64,000 nt of DNA from positions 43,297-107,296 of the forward strand of contig NZ_BMRP01000002.1 in NCBI RefSeq assembly GCF_014648695.1, written 5' to 3'. Source of the stretch: Streptomyces albospinus. GTDB taxonomy: Bacteria; Actinomycetota; Actinomycetes; Streptomycetales; Streptomycetaceae. A program made the translations under genes and the position numbers. Below, one piece after another: positions 15,891 to 24,962 of the stretch (position 1 is its first letter; each line of letters starts with the position of its first letter). The notes beneath the pieces are model-generated. The model was not told the DNA's origin and ran no database searches. It was given only the letters and a program-made list of their open reading frames with translations.

Positions 15891-16409
15891 ATGACAGCGG
15901 CATTGCGCACGGCCCCCGAACTGCGTGACATCGCCCCCCGCCTGGCCACCGGCGCGTTCATCCTGAACACCGGCCTGACGAAACGGCGCGCCGACCAGGC
16001 GACCGCCGAGGCCCTACACGGCATGGCCTGCACCGCGTACCCGTTCCTGGCGAAGCTGCCCCCCGAACGGTTCACCCGGCTCCTGGCCGCCGCCGAGATC
16101 ACCGTCGGCAGCGCACTGCTCGCCCCGTTCGTCCCGACCCGGCTGGCCGGAGTGGCCCTGACCGGGTTCGCCGGCGGCCTCGTCGGCCTCTACCTCCGCA
16201 CCCCCGGAATGCGCGAGCCCGGCAGTCTCCGCCCGACCCGGAACGGCATCCCCCTGGCCAAGGACACCTGGATGCTGGGCATCGGCCTGAGCTTCCTCGC
16301 CGCCCCGTGCCGCGGCCTCCGCGGATCGGGTCGCCCTCGGGGCGCCATGCGGTGCCCGCGCCGGAAGCGCCGTCCCCACCGCCTCGGCCACCACCACCGC
16401 CCCCGCTAG
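15891..16409 (+). CDS. DoxX-like small membrane protein
   Basis: A 172-residue protein with three to four hydrophobic segments (residues ~15-30, 60-80, 82-105, 128-145) and the pattern ATGAFILNTGLTKRRAD and FAGGLVGLYLRTPGMREPGS, typical of a conserved Streptomyces membrane family related to DoxX. The C-terminal 30 residues are Arg/His-rich. ATG 15891 follows GGAGG with 6-base spacing. Function unknown. It stands alone on the plus strand, convergent with the next gene. Confidence 0.8.
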   Translation: MTAALRTAPELRDIAPRLATGAFILNTGLTKRRADQATAEALHGMACTAYPFLAKLPPERFTRLLAAAEITVGSALLAPFVPTRLAGVALTGFAGGLVGLYLRTPGMREPGSLRPTRNGIPLAKDTWMLGIGLSFLAAPCRGLRGSGRPRGAMRCPRRKRRPHRLGHHHRPR

Positions 16410-16412
16410 AAG

Positions 16413-16436
16413 CCGGGCCCCATTCCCCTTGGGCCC
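16413..16436. terminator. Short hairpin between convergent genes
   Basis: CGGGCCC and GGGCCCG pair across a 10-base loop between stops at 16409 and 16444. It is only a 7-base stem without a U-run, so termination is a modest inference. Confidence 0.4.
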
Positions 16437-16443
16437 GCCCCCG

Positions 16444-16935
16444 CTACGCTCCTCGCCTCGCCGTACGCCGCCGGAGCGCGCGGGCGACCGCCGCGCAGCC
16501 CGCACCCGCGAGACCCGCACCCGCCAGGACGCAGAAGCTGGTCCGGTCCGCCTGCTGCCAGCCCAGCTCCGCGTGCTGGTGCACCACGAAGCCGTCGAAG
16601 AACATCCAGGAGACGAGGATGACGGCGGGGACCAGGAGCGGCCGTGCGGGGGCGGCGACCGCGACGGTCAGCAGGGCGAAGGCGGCCAGCGAGAAGGAGA
16701 GGTGGGCGGCCTGCCCGGTCACCAGCAGGGCGGTCACCACCATCGCCGTCACGGCCGCGCCGACCGGCAGCGCGAGGTCGCGGCCGAGGTCGTCGACGGG
16801 CGGCGGGCGGTGCGCCATCGCGCGCCGCACCAACGGTCGGTGCACCACCGCGCGATGCGCCACCGCTCGCCGCGCCACGGAGGCCGGGCGACCCGCAGCC
16901 GAACGGTCGCTGAGGGCGTGAGGGGTGGTGGCCAT
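16444..16935 (-). CDS. Hypothetical membrane protein with Arg/His repeats
   Basis: A 163-residue protein. The first ~50 residues contain short repeats of the kind RRAVAHRAVVHRP, rich in Arg and His. Four hydrophobic segments follow (~58-78, 80-95, 97-115, 135-155). The region SWMFFDGFVVHQHAELGW looks like part of a conserved family but I cannot name it. ATG 16935 follows AGGAGGT with 5-base spacing. No function can be assigned. Confidence 0.7.
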   Translation of the reverse strand: MATTPHALSDRSAAGRPASVARRAVAHRAVVHRPLVRRAMAHRPPPVDDLGRDLALPVGAAVTAMVVTALLVTGQAAHLSFSLAAFALLTVAVAAPARPLLVPAVILVSWMFFDGFVVHQHAELGWQQADRTSFCVLAGAGLAGAGCAAVARALRRRTARRGA

Positions 16936-17209
16936 GGGGCACCTCCTGCGCGGACCCGGTCGACCCCGCCGCGCCGAGGCCGGCAGGTCGAGTCCTCGGG
17001 AGCGCGAGGGTTCCCCTGGGACGGGGACCTGGTGCAAGGTTGCGCCCGTGAGTGCGATGCGGAGCGGTTGCGTGGGGACTTTAACGGGGTGGGTACGCGA
17101 AGCGGATGCTTCCTGATGCGCCCCTGACGCTAGGGGCCGGGGGGAGTGTGTTGCATACTCGCTCCTCGTTGCCAAATCCGACGAACGACGATCGGCAGGA
17201 CGTGCCCGC

Positions 17210-19204
17210 ATGACCGGTATACAGGTGGACCCCACTCCGCCCCCGGTGGACCAGACTCCGCCCCCCGCCCGCACCACGCCGAAGTGGCGGTCCTGGCTGC
17301 TGGACGGACTCAGCGAGCAGAGTGCCCGCCACCCCGGGCCGCACGGCACGCCGCCGGACGAGCACAAGGGGCACTCGTGGTGGCGCGTGATGTGCCTGAC
17401 GGGTGTGGACTACTTCTCGACGCTGGGCTATCAGCCGGGCATCGCGGCGCTGGCGGCGGGACTGCTGTCGCCGTTCGCGACGCTGGTGCTGATCGCGCTG
17501 ACGCTGCTGGGTGCGCTGCCGGTCTACCGGCGGGTGGCCAAGGAGAGCCCGAACGGCGAGGGTTCGATCGCGATGCTGGAGCGGCTGCTGCCCTGGTGGG
17601 CCGGGAAGCTGCTGGTGCTGGTGCTGCTCGGGTTCGCGGCGACCGACTTCCTCATCACGATGACGCTGTCGGCGGCGGATGCCTCCGCCCACGTCGTGGA
17701 GAACCCCTTCGCCCCGGCGATGCTGCACGGCGCGAACCTCTGGATCACGCTGCTGCTGCTCGCCGCCCTGGGCGCGGTGTTCCTCAAGGGGTTCCGCGAG
17801 GCCATCGGGATCGCCGTGGCGCTGGTCGGCGTCTACCTGGTGCTCAATGTGGTCGTGCTGGGCACGTCGGCGTGGCAGGTACTGTCCAAGCCGGTGGCGA
17901 TCGGCAGCTGGTGGGACGCGATGACCGCCCAGCACTCCTCACCGCTGGCGATCGTCGGAGTGGCGCTGCTGGTCTTCCCCAAGCTCGCGCTGGGCATGTC
18001 CGGATTCGAGACGGGTGTGGCGGTGATGCCGCAGATCGACGGCGACGCCGGTGACGACCCCGTGAAGCCGGCCGGGCGGATCCGGGGCACCCGGCGGCTG
18101 CTGACCACCGCGGCGCTGATCATGAGTGGGTTCCTGCTGCTGTCGAGCCTGGCGACCACCATCCTGATCCCGCAGAAGGAGTTCGAGGACGGCGGTTCGG
18201 CCAACGGGCGCGCGCTGGCGTACCTGGCGCACCAGCACCTCGGCGAGGCGTTCGGCACCGTCTACGACATCTCGACCATCGCCATCCTGTGGTTCGCCGG
18301 AGCGTCGGCGATGGCCGGGCTGCTCAACCTCGTACCGCGCTATCTGCCGCGGTACGGCATGGCTCCCGAGTGGACGCGTGCGGTGCGCCCGCTGGTGCTG
18401 ATCTTCATGGTGATCGCCTTCGCCATCACGCTGTTCTTCAACGCCAACGTCGACGACCAGAGCGGCGCCTATGCGACCGGTGTGCTGGTGCTGATGCTGT
18501 CCGCGTCGTTCGCGTCCACCGTTGCCGCGCGGCACCGGCGGAACCGGAAGGCGACCATCGGGTTCGGTGCGATCACCCTGGTCTTCGGCTACACCACGGT
18601 CGCCAACGTCATCGAGCGGCCGGACGGTCTGAAGATCGCGCTGCTGTTCATCCTCGGCATCCTGCTGACGTCGTTCGCGTCCCGGGTCCACCGCGCCTTC
18701 GAACTGCGTGCCGTGGAGGTCGTCTTCGACGAGACCGCCGGGCGGCTGATCGACGAGGCGCTGGCGGCCGGGCCGCTGCGGGTGATCGCCAACGAGCCCG
18801 ACGAGCGGGACGCGGCGGAGGACTACCGGGCGAAGGAGTACAGCCAGCGCGAGGAGACGCACATCCCCGACGGCGGTCCGGTGCTGTTCCTGGAGGTCGT
18901 CGTCAAGGACTCCTCCGACTTCACCACCGTGCTGGACGTGCACGGCGAGGAGCGGTCCGGCGCGCGGATCCTGCGGGTGGAGGGCGCGGTGGTGGCGAAC
19001 GTCATGGCCGCGGTGCTGATGCAGCTGCGGGAGCGCACCGGGCAGGTCCCGCACGCGTACTTCCACTGGACCGAGGGCCATCCGTTCAGCCATCTGCTGC
19101 GGTTCCTGGTCTTCGGTGACGGTGAGGTCGCCCCGGTCACCCGCGAGGTGCTGCGCCGCGCCGAGCCGGATCTGAGCCGGCGCCCGCGCGTGCACGTGGG
19201 CTGA
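17210..19204 (+). CDS. APC superfamily permease with cytoplasmic C-terminal domain
   Basis: A 664-residue transporter. After a Pro-rich cytoplasmic N-terminus (~60 residues) there are about 12 membrane segments starting with [17 protein letters not shown], the glycine/helix-break signature of APC-type permeases, and including [15 protein letters not shown]. From ~500 onward a soluble domain follows ([19 protein letters not shown] ... [13 protein letters not shown]). The general design, APC core plus a ~160-residue cytoplasmic domain, recalls KimA-like potassium or amino acid permeases, but the substrate cannot be decided here. ATG 17210 has a fair ribosome binding site (GGCAGGACG). A strong hairpin lies downstream at 19271-19301. 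Confidence 0.82.
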   Translation: MTGIQVDPTPPPVDQTPPPARTTPKWRSWLLDGLSEQSARHPGPHGTPPDEHKGHSWWRVMCLTGVDYFSTLGYQPGIAALAAGLLSPFATLVLIALTLLGALPVYRRVAKESPNGEGSIAMLERLLPWWAGKLLVLVLLGFAATDFLITMTLSAADASAHVVENPFAPAMLHGANLWITLLLLAALGAVFLKGFREAIGIAVALVGVYLVLNVVVLGTSAWQVLSKPVAIGSWWDAMTAQHSSPLAIVGVALLVFPKLALGMSGFETGVAVMPQIDGDAGDDPVKPAGRIRGTRRLLTTAALIMSGFLLLSSLATTILIPQKEFEDGGSANGRALAYLAHQHLGEAFGTVYDISTIAILWFAGASAMAGLLNLVPRYLPRYGMAPEWTRAVRPLVLIFMVIAFAITLFFNANVDDQSGAYATGVLVLMLSASFASTVAARHRRNRKATIGFGAITLVFGYTTVANVIERPDGLKIALLFILGILLTSFASRVHRAFELRAVEVVFDETAGRLIDEALAAGPLRVIANEPDERDAAEDYRAKEYSQREETHIPDGGPVLFLEVVVKDSSDFTTVLDVHGEERSGARILRVEGAVVANVMAAVLMQLRERTGQVPHAYFHWTEGHPFSHLLRFLVFGDGEVAPVTREVLRRAEPDLSRRPRVHVG

Positions 19205-19270
19205 CCCACCGCCCGGCGGACGGCACGGGCGGCCTCGACTGCCCGTCCTTCCGCTTCCGTTCCCCTCTTT

Positions 19271-19301
19271 CTCGGCCGCCGGATCAGTTCCGGCGGCCGA
19301 G
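19271..19301 (+). terminator. Perfect 13-bp stem terminator, overlapping the next gene's stop
   Basis: CTCGGCCGCCGGA and TCCGGCGGCCGAG pair perfectly over a 5-base loop (TCAGT), followed on the plus strand by TGCTTTT. The loop contains the stop codon of the convergent small membrane protein gene. It most likely terminates the APC permease transcript. Confidence 0.75.
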
Positions 19302-19505
19302 TGCTTTTGCGCGGGCGTGGGACCAGCCGCCAAGCAGCACGCCGGCGGTGGTGAGCGCCGCGTAGGCGGTGAGCAGCACCGGGAATCCGACACCGAGGCC
19401 GCCCAGCAGCCCGGTGCTGCCGTGGTCGATGAGCAGGTGGACCGCGCTCTGTGCGGCGACGGCCGTCAGGACCGCGCCGACGATCTGTAGGACGTCGTAC
19501 TTCAT
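19284..19505 (-). CDS. Small two-TM membrane protein
   Basis: A 73-residue protein with two hydrophobic segments (~5-25 and ~38-60) and a basic C-terminus (SHARAKALGRRN). ATG 19505 has a good GGAGGAG ribosome binding site. Its stop codon lies in the loop of the APC permease terminator. I do not recognise the family; small proteins of this type are common in Streptomyces. Confidence 0.72.
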   Translation of the reverse strand: MKYDVLQIVGAVLTAVAAQSAVHLLIDHGSTGLLGGLGVGFPVLLTAYAALTTAGVLLGGWSHARAKALGRRN

Positions 19506-19714
19506 GGCACTCCTCCGGGAGTCCGCAAAGGGGGTGGGTGGGGTCGCAGCGGAGGCCGTCCGCGGGTGTGTCCGGCGGACGCCTCGGTGGTGTGCGGGTG
19601 GGTGCTCCGCCGCAGCGACGTTACGAACGTACCATTGGTGTGTGTGCCGAATTATCCTATGGACACTGATTAGTTGGGCTTACGTCACGGAATTTAAGGG
19701 GGTGCCGGGCAGGT

Positions 19715-20632
19715 ATGGATCGTGACGAAAAAGGAGCGCGAGGCGGTCCCGTGTGCCGGGTGTGCGGGGTGCGGCTGGCGCCCGCGGGGCGGGGGCGGCC
19801 GGCGGTGTACTGCTCGCGCATCTGCCAGGCCAGGGCGTACCGGCGGCGGAAGCAGCCGCCCGTTCCGGTGCGTACGGAGCCGGCCGCGGTCCCTGCGGAC
19901 GGCGCGGCGGACGGCGGCGGATCGGCGAAGCGCCGGGGCATCATCGAGGCGCTGTGGCGGATCGCCGCGGAGCGCGGGCTGCATGCGGCGAGCATGCGGG
20001 AGGTCGCGGCGGAGGCGGGGGTGTCGCTGCGGGCGGTCCAGTACCACTTCGCGAGCAAGCACCGGCTGCTGGTGGCGGCGCTGCACGTGCTGCACGAGGA
20101 GAACGAGCGGATCGCCCGGACGCGGATCCGGTTCGATCCGGCCGATCCGCGCGGCCTGTTGCGGGCGGTGCTGGACGAGTTCCTGCCGGTGGACGGCCAG
20201 CGCGCCACCGCGCTGCGGGTGCTCGCCGCGTACTACGCGCGAAGTCTGACCGATCCGGCGCTCGCCCGGGTGTTTCTGCACGACGCGCATCCGCTGGAGG
20301 AGCTGGTCGCCGGCATCATCGGGACGGCGCAGGACGGCGGGCGGACCGCGCCGGGGCTGGACGCGCGGTCGGAGGCCGATCTCCTGGTGTCGGCCGCGGT
20401 GGGGCTGGGCGGTGACGTGCTGCACGGGCAGCGGACGCTGGAGGAGGTGCGGCGGACGCTGGACTACCGGCTGGGGACGATCTTCGCCGACTGCCCCGCC
20501 GCGCCCGGGGGTTCCGCCGCGCCCGGGGATCCCGGGCCGCCCGGGGTCTCCGGACCGTCCCGGGATTCCGCGCCGTCCGGGGATGCAGACGCCTCTCGGA
20601 ATGCGGGCGCTTCCGGGGGCCGGCGTCCGTAG
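19715..20632 (+). CDS. TetR family regulator with N-terminal zinc motif
   Basis: A 305-residue regulator with an unusual N-terminus: CRVCG at C14/C17 and CSRIC at C33/C37, followed by QARAYRRRKQ, a compact four-cysteine zinc motif next to a basic tail. The TetR HTH follows (residues ~72-118: IIEALWRIAAERGLHAASM, EVAAEAGVSLRAVQYHFASK), then an alpha-helical ligand domain to ~265. The last 40 residues are low complexity (PGxSGPS-type repeats). GTG 19715 is used; no strong ribosome binding site is seen. It could be a dual DNA-contacting or redox/metal-responsive repressor (inference). The target is unknown; the following genes are on the other strand. Confidence 0.83.
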   Translation: MDRDEKGARGGPVCRVCGVRLAPAGRGRPAVYCSRICQARAYRRRKQPPVPVRTEPAAVPADGAADGGGSAKRRGIIEALWRIAAERGLHAASMREVAAEAGVSLRAVQYHFASKHRLLVAALHVLHEENERIARTRIRFDPADPRGLLRAVLDEFLPVDGQRATALRVLAAYYARSLTDPALARVFLHDAHPLEELVAGIIGTAQDGGRTAPGLDARSEADLLVSAAVGLGGDVLHGQRTLEEVRRTLDYRLGTIFADCPAAPGGSAAPGDPGPPGVSGPSRDSAPSGDADASRNAGASGGRRP

Positions 20633-20656
20633 CGGCCGGCCCCCGGTGCGGAGGGG

Positions 20657-21874
20657 TCAGCGGAGGGCGGGTTCGGGATAGAACTCGCGGGGGCGTCCGC
20701 CCGCGTCCTTGAGGCGGCCGAGGAGGCCGGCCGGGTATTCGATGATCCAGTAGCTGACCGCGGCGGTCGGGACGGCCGCGAGGAAGACGATCAGCATGGC
20801 CGGGGCGAAGCCGGACTGGCCGGCGGGCAGCAGACCGGCGTTGTGGAGCAGCAGCATCACCGGCTCGTGCCAGATGAAGAGGCTGTAGCTGATCAGCCCC
20901 GTGAGGGTGAGCCAACGTGCCGTCAGGAAGCGGTTCCAGAAGGTGCGTTGGCGGATGTGGAGGGTGCTGAAGAGGAGCAGCACCCACAGGGCGGAGGCGA
21001 TGGGGTGGTAGTAGGTGAAGGTGTTTCCCTCCTCATCGGAGTACAGGGACAGGCAGAAGAGGCCGGCCAGGGCGAGGGCGGTGAGGGGGAGCGCGGTGCG
21101 CGGGGTGAGGCGGGCGCGGTCGCCGAGGGCGGCCAGTGCCACCGCCAGTGCCATGCCGGCCGCGAAGCCGCCGAAGCGGGCCTGCGGGCCGAAGTAGGCG
21201 ACCCAGTCGGTGTGCGGGATGCCGAGGGCGTAGTGCGCGACGGTGATCCAGACGAGCGGGACGGTGTAGAGGAACAGGCAGCCGGCCGCGCAGACCGCGA
21301 TCCGGCTGCCGCGCCGGCGCAGTGGCCGGCAGGCGCGTACCGCGAGCGGGCCGAGGCCCACCAGGACGAAGTAGAAGAGGACTTCCAGCGAGAGGGACCA
21401 GGTGGGTCCCAGGGTGTAGAAGATCCGTTCCTGGTCGAAGACGTGGGTGAACGTGAGGTGTTCGAGCAGGTCCTGCCAGTTGCCGGGCAGGGTGGGGTTG
21501 CGGGTGGCCCAGACCACGAGGACGGCGAGGACGTACAGCGGCAGGATGCGGATCGCGCGCCGGAAGAGGAAGGCGCGGGCGGGCCGCGTGGAGCCGCCGT
21601 CGATGGCGGCGCGCGCGTACGACACGGTCAGCAGGAATGCGGAGAGCGCGAAGAACAGGTCGATGACTTCGAGGGAGAGCACCGCTTCGAGGGCCGCGTT
21701 CTTCACGGGCGGGTGGCCGCCTCGGGCGTCGTAGACGAAGTACTCCTGCCAGACGTGGAAGGCGACGGTGCTGAGCGCGGCCAGTCCGCGGAAGCCGTCG
21801 ATGTCGCGGGTCCGGCGGCGGGGCGGGGCGGCCTCCCGGGCGGGCCGGGGGGCGGGGGCGGTCGCGGTGGTCAT
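20657..21874 (-). CDS. Acyltransferase 3 family membrane protein
   Basis: A 405-residue integral membrane O-acyltransferase (acyltransferase 3 family) with about ten TM segments. The family start is clear: RDIDGFRGLAALSTVAFHVW contains the usual R-x10-H motif, and FFALSAFLLTVSYAR follows. It presumably transfers an acetyl or other acyl group to a sugar polymer. ATG 21874 overlaps the stop of the upstream glycosyltransferase gene by four bases (ATGA), so the two are coupled and likely act on the same glycan, as in IcaA/IcaC-like pairs (inference). Confidence 0.88.
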   Translation of the reverse strand: MTTATAPAPRPAREAAPPRRRTRDIDGFRGLAALSTVAFHVWQEYFVYDARGGHPPVKNAALEAVLSLEVIDLFFALSAFLLTVSYARAAIDGGSTRPARAFLFRRAIRILPLYVLAVLVVWATRNPTLPGNWQDLLEHLTFTHVFDQERIFYTLGPTWSLSLEVLFYFVLVGLGPLAVRACRPLRRRGSRIAVCAAGCLFLYTVPLVWITVAHYALGIPHTDWVAYFGPQARFGGFAAGMALAVALAALGDRARLTPRTALPLTALALAGLFCLSLYSDEEGNTFTYYHPIASALWVLLLFSTLHIRQRTFWNRFLTARWLTLTGLISYSLFIWHEPVMLLLHNAGLLPAGQSGFAPAMLIVFLAAVPTAAVSYWIIEYPAGLLGRLKDAGGRPREFYPEPALR

Positions 21875-24240
21875 CGGCGGGCCACCGCCTTGGCCGCCGC
21901 GGCGCGCGGGGTGACCCGCCACTGCCGGTCGCCCAGGGCCTCCTTGAGGTGTGCCTGGCGGGCCACCATGTTCTTGAAGTGGCTGTAGAAGACCGTGGAG
22001 ATGACGAAGTACGCCCAGAACCACGGTGTGCGGGCCCGGAGTTCGGGGACCGCGAGCCGCCAGGCGAAGAGCGCCTGCACGGGGCCGGCGGCGAGGGTGA
22101 AGAGCATGGCGAGGACGCAGACCGGTACCGCCCAGTCGAGCTGGAGGAACCCGCCGGCCTTCCAGGCGGAGTAGAGCAGGATCGGCAGGATCTGGAGGGT
22201 CAGCCAGGGCTGGACCTCGCGCCAGCCCAGCAGGACGAAGAGGCCCAGTTTCTGACGGAGCGTGAAGGCGGGCGAACGCAGGCCGCGCCGCAGGTGTTTG
22301 AGGGATACCTGGAGCCAGCCCTGGGCCCAGCGCGAGCGCTGGTTCCACAGCGCCTTGAGGGTGGTGGGCGCCAGTTCGCGGGAGATGAGGGTGCGGTCGA
22401 CGGCGATGCGGGCGCCTTCGTCGAGGGCCCGCATCGTGGAGTCGATGTCCTCGGTGAGCATCGAGCCGTGCATGCGGGTGCGGGCGAGCAGGTCGGTGCG
22501 CCAGAAGCCGTTGGAGCCGCCGAAGACGCCGAAGCCGTAGAGGCGGGTGCGGCCGGGGTGGCTGACGGCGTAGATGGCCTCGAACTCGACGGCGACGGTG
22601 CGGGCGACCCGGGAGCTCTCACCGTTGCGGATGACGCAGTGGCCCTGGACGACGTCGTAGCCGTGGGACAGCCAGTGCCAGGCGTCGCGGAAGGAGTGCC
22701 GGGCGGGGTGGTGGTCGGCGTCGAAGATGCCGACGAACTCGCCGCGGACGCGGGTGACCGCGGCGTTGATGTTCTGTGCCTTGGAGGTGCTGCCGGCGAC
22801 CGGCAGCAGGACCAGGCGCGGATCGCGGGCGGCGATCTCGCGGAGGGTGTCCTCGACGGGCAGGGGATGCGGGGTGTTGTAGGCGAGGACGATTTCCAGG
22901 TCGTTGGGGTAGTCCAGGCGCAGGAACGATTCGACGGTGTCGACGATGGTGGCGGCCTCATTGGGCAGGTACGCGGCGATCACCGCGCTGGCCGGCGGAT
23001 AGGGCGCGCCGGGCCGCTCGGGCCGGGACGGGGCGTCGAGCGAGAAGAGGCACTCCAGGACGATCAGCAGCGCGGACAGCACCAGTCCGGCGACCACCAC
23101 CCAGTACATGGCCGAGCCGAGGTCCCAGCCGGCCCGGTACGCCTGCTGGTAGAGGACGAAGGGCACACCGATACCGAGCAGCAGCGCGAGGACCGGGGAG
23201 AGGGCGGAGAGCGCGGGGCGGATGAGGGTGCTGAGCGGGGGGCGCCGGTGCCGGTTGGGGGTGCCGCGCATCCAGGGCGCGTACCGGACGGGCTGGAGGT
23301 CGCGGTGCCGGAGGGCCTCGCCGACCGCGTCCCGGGCCTGTTCGACGGAGGGGCCGCCGTCGGTGCATTCGCCGAGCGGGAGCCAGCCGATGGCGGGGGT
23401 GAGCCGGACGTTCTCGTCGGCGACGATGAAGCGGGTGCCGGCGACGGTGGCGGCGAACTTCCGCAGGCCGCGCAGTGCGGTCTCCTCGTCGACACCGGGC
23501 AGCAGCATCAGCAGCCGGCCGTCGTCGTCCCGGCCGAGCCGGTCGCAGAAGCTGCCGAGTTGCTGGGCGACGCCGGCCAGCCGTTCGGCGATCTCGCGGC
23601 GGACCCGGGGGCCGAGCCGGGCTTCGAGGGTGTCGGTCTCGGCGACACCGATGACGGCGAGCACGCCGCCGTGCCGGGCGGCGCCCGGGCGCCTCAGTTC
23701 GCGGTCGAGTTCGTCGAGGAAGTGCGGCTGGGAGTAGAGGCCGGTGCGAGGGTCGCGCAGCAGGTTCTCGACGGGGACCGGGACGCGGCGGAGCTTGGCC
23801 TCGATGCGGGCGGAGAGTTCGACGGGGTCGGAGGCTTCGGGTATGCAGTCGTCGGCGCCCCGGCGGAGCATGTCGACGACTCCGGCGGGTTCCGGGGTGT
23901 CGGTGACCATGAGCAGCGGGAGCGCCCGTCCGGCGGGGACGGTGCGGACCTCGCGGATGACGTCGACGCCGGTGCGCCGGTCGCCGGGTTCGTCGAGGGC
24001 GACGATGGCGTCCGGGGGTGTCTGGCGGACGCGGGGGTCCACCTCGCCGGGCGGGGCGTGGCTGACGTCGTGGCCGGTGGCGCGCAGGGTCCGGGTGAGG
24101 CGCTCCAGGCGCGGTCCTGGAGTGCCGACGACGAGAACGTGCCCACCGGGTGGGGGTGTTCCGGGGGCGGGCCGGTCGTCCGTTTCGCGGAGCAGGGCCG
24201 TGGGTGAGCCCTGGGGGGTGGCTCGGTGCGAAGTGAGCAC
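21871..24240 (-). CDS. Processive GT2 glycosyltransferase with degenerate REC and GGDEF-like domains
   Basis: A 789-residue fusion. Residues ~33-152 resemble a response-regulator receiver (HVLVVGTPGPRLERL; possible phospho-acceptor D83 in ALDEP), but the conserved Lys is replaced (CIPEASDP). Residues ~158-320 resemble a diguanylate cyclase fold (DPRTGLYSQPHFLDELDREL), but the GGDEF signature is GRDDDG (236-241), so cyclase activity is unlikely. TM helices follow at ~340-365 and 378-400. Residues ~415-645 form a complete GT2 catalytic domain with DAD (507-509), TED (596-598) and QRSRW (634-638), as in cellulose, hyaluronan and PNAG synthases. Three to four further TM helices close it. GTG 24240 has AAAGGA upstream; the frame is open to 24384. 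A polysaccharide synthase with built-in regulatory input is the best reading. Confidence 0.85.
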   Translation of the reverse strand: MLTSHRATPQGSPTALLRETDDRPAPGTPPPGGHVLVVGTPGPRLERLTRTLRATGHDVSHAPPGEVDPRVRQTPPDAIVALDEPGDRRTGVDVIREVRTVPAGRALPLLMVTDTPEPAGVVDMLRRGADDCIPEASDPVELSARIEAKLRRVPVPVENLLRDPRTGLYSQPHFLDELDRELRRPGAARHGGVLAVIGVAETDTLEARLGPRVRREIAERLAGVAQQLGSFCDRLGRDDDGRLLMLLPGVDEETALRGLRKFAATVAGTRFIVADENVRLTPAIGWLPLGECTDGGPSVEQARDAVGEALRHRDLQPVRYAPWMRGTPNRHRRPPLSTLIRPALSALSPVLALLLGIGVPFVLYQQAYRAGWDLGSAMYWVVVAGLVLSALLIVLECLFSLDAPSRPERPGAPYPPASAVIAAYLPNEAATIVDTVESFLRLDYPNDLEIVLAYNTPHPLPVEDTLREIAARDPRLVLLPVAGSTSKAQNINAAVTRVRGEFVGIFDADHHPARHSFRDAWHWLSHGYDVVQGHCVIRNGESSRVARTVAVEFEAIYAVSHPGRTRLYGFGVFGGSNGFWRTDLLARTRMHGSMLTEDIDSTMRALDEGARIAVDRTLISRELAPTTLKALWNQRSRWAQGWLQVSLKHLRRGLRSPAFTLRQKLGLFVLLGWREVQPWLTLQILPILLYSAWKAGGFLQLDWAVPVCVLAMLFTLAAGPVQALFAWRLAVPELRARTPWFWAYFVISTVFYSHFKNMVARQAHLKEALGDRQWRVTPRAAAAKAVARR

Positions 24241-24962
24241 CTGGGGTTGTCCTTTCAGGCTGAAGTCCGGCGGTGTTCCGGCTGATGGCATGCGGAAGCC
24301 GGCGGTGGCCGTGGGGGTGCCCGGTGGCCGTACGCGGGCAGGGCGGCTCAACCGCCCGTCGGCGTGGGCGAGTTCCGGGGTCACGGGCGGCCGTATGTGG
24401 GGGGGCCGGCGTGTCCGGGGTGCGCGTGGGGCGCGCCCGGCGGCAATCAGGCGGCGTACGCGGGCACGATTGTCAGATGCATGTCATGGCGAACTGCGGC
24501 GGTCGCTCGGGGATCCGTCTTCTCTCCGCGGAACGGACGGTGGCGTACCGGCGCACGGCCGTTAAGGCAGGCTCCAAGCCTCGGACCGCGCGGTCGCGGT
24601 CGAGTTCGTATCGCATATGAAGGGTCCCATCCTGATCGGATTGTGGGGGGAGGACCGGATGTCAGGTGTACACCGACCAACCCTGCTCGGCAAGGCCCGT
24701 CGGCAAACGCCAGCCTCGATGATCACTGTGACACCACACCTTCATCCACGTAACACCTTGATTACGTCCGGCGGTCGCGGCGGCCCCGGGGTGCACTACC
24801 AACCGGTAGGGGAGGGGAAATCGGCTATACCCAGTACGGGAGTTTTGAGCTGGAGATTCGTACCTCTCTCCCATCTGTTAATCTGCCCGCCCCTGGAGGT
24901 TCCTCCATCTCCCCTCCCCCGAAGCGCCCTCTGCTCGCCGGGTGCAGCGAGGTGTCCCGTAC
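24241..24962. other. Divergent intergenic region, no gene seen
   Basis: About 720 bases between the GT2 gene and the XRE-type gene. 24440-24500 and 24600-24900 are AT-richer than the surroundings and probably hold promoters in both directions, for example around TTAATCT at 24877-24883. No ORF with a ribosome binding site and normal codon use was found. The long plus-strand frame through here is an upstream extension of another frame. Confidence 0.45.

Noticed and set aside
16936..17209. c-di-AMP (ydaO-type) riboswitch before the APC permease
   Set aside because: Considered because of KimA-like context, but I could not match conserved riboswitch elements in the leader.
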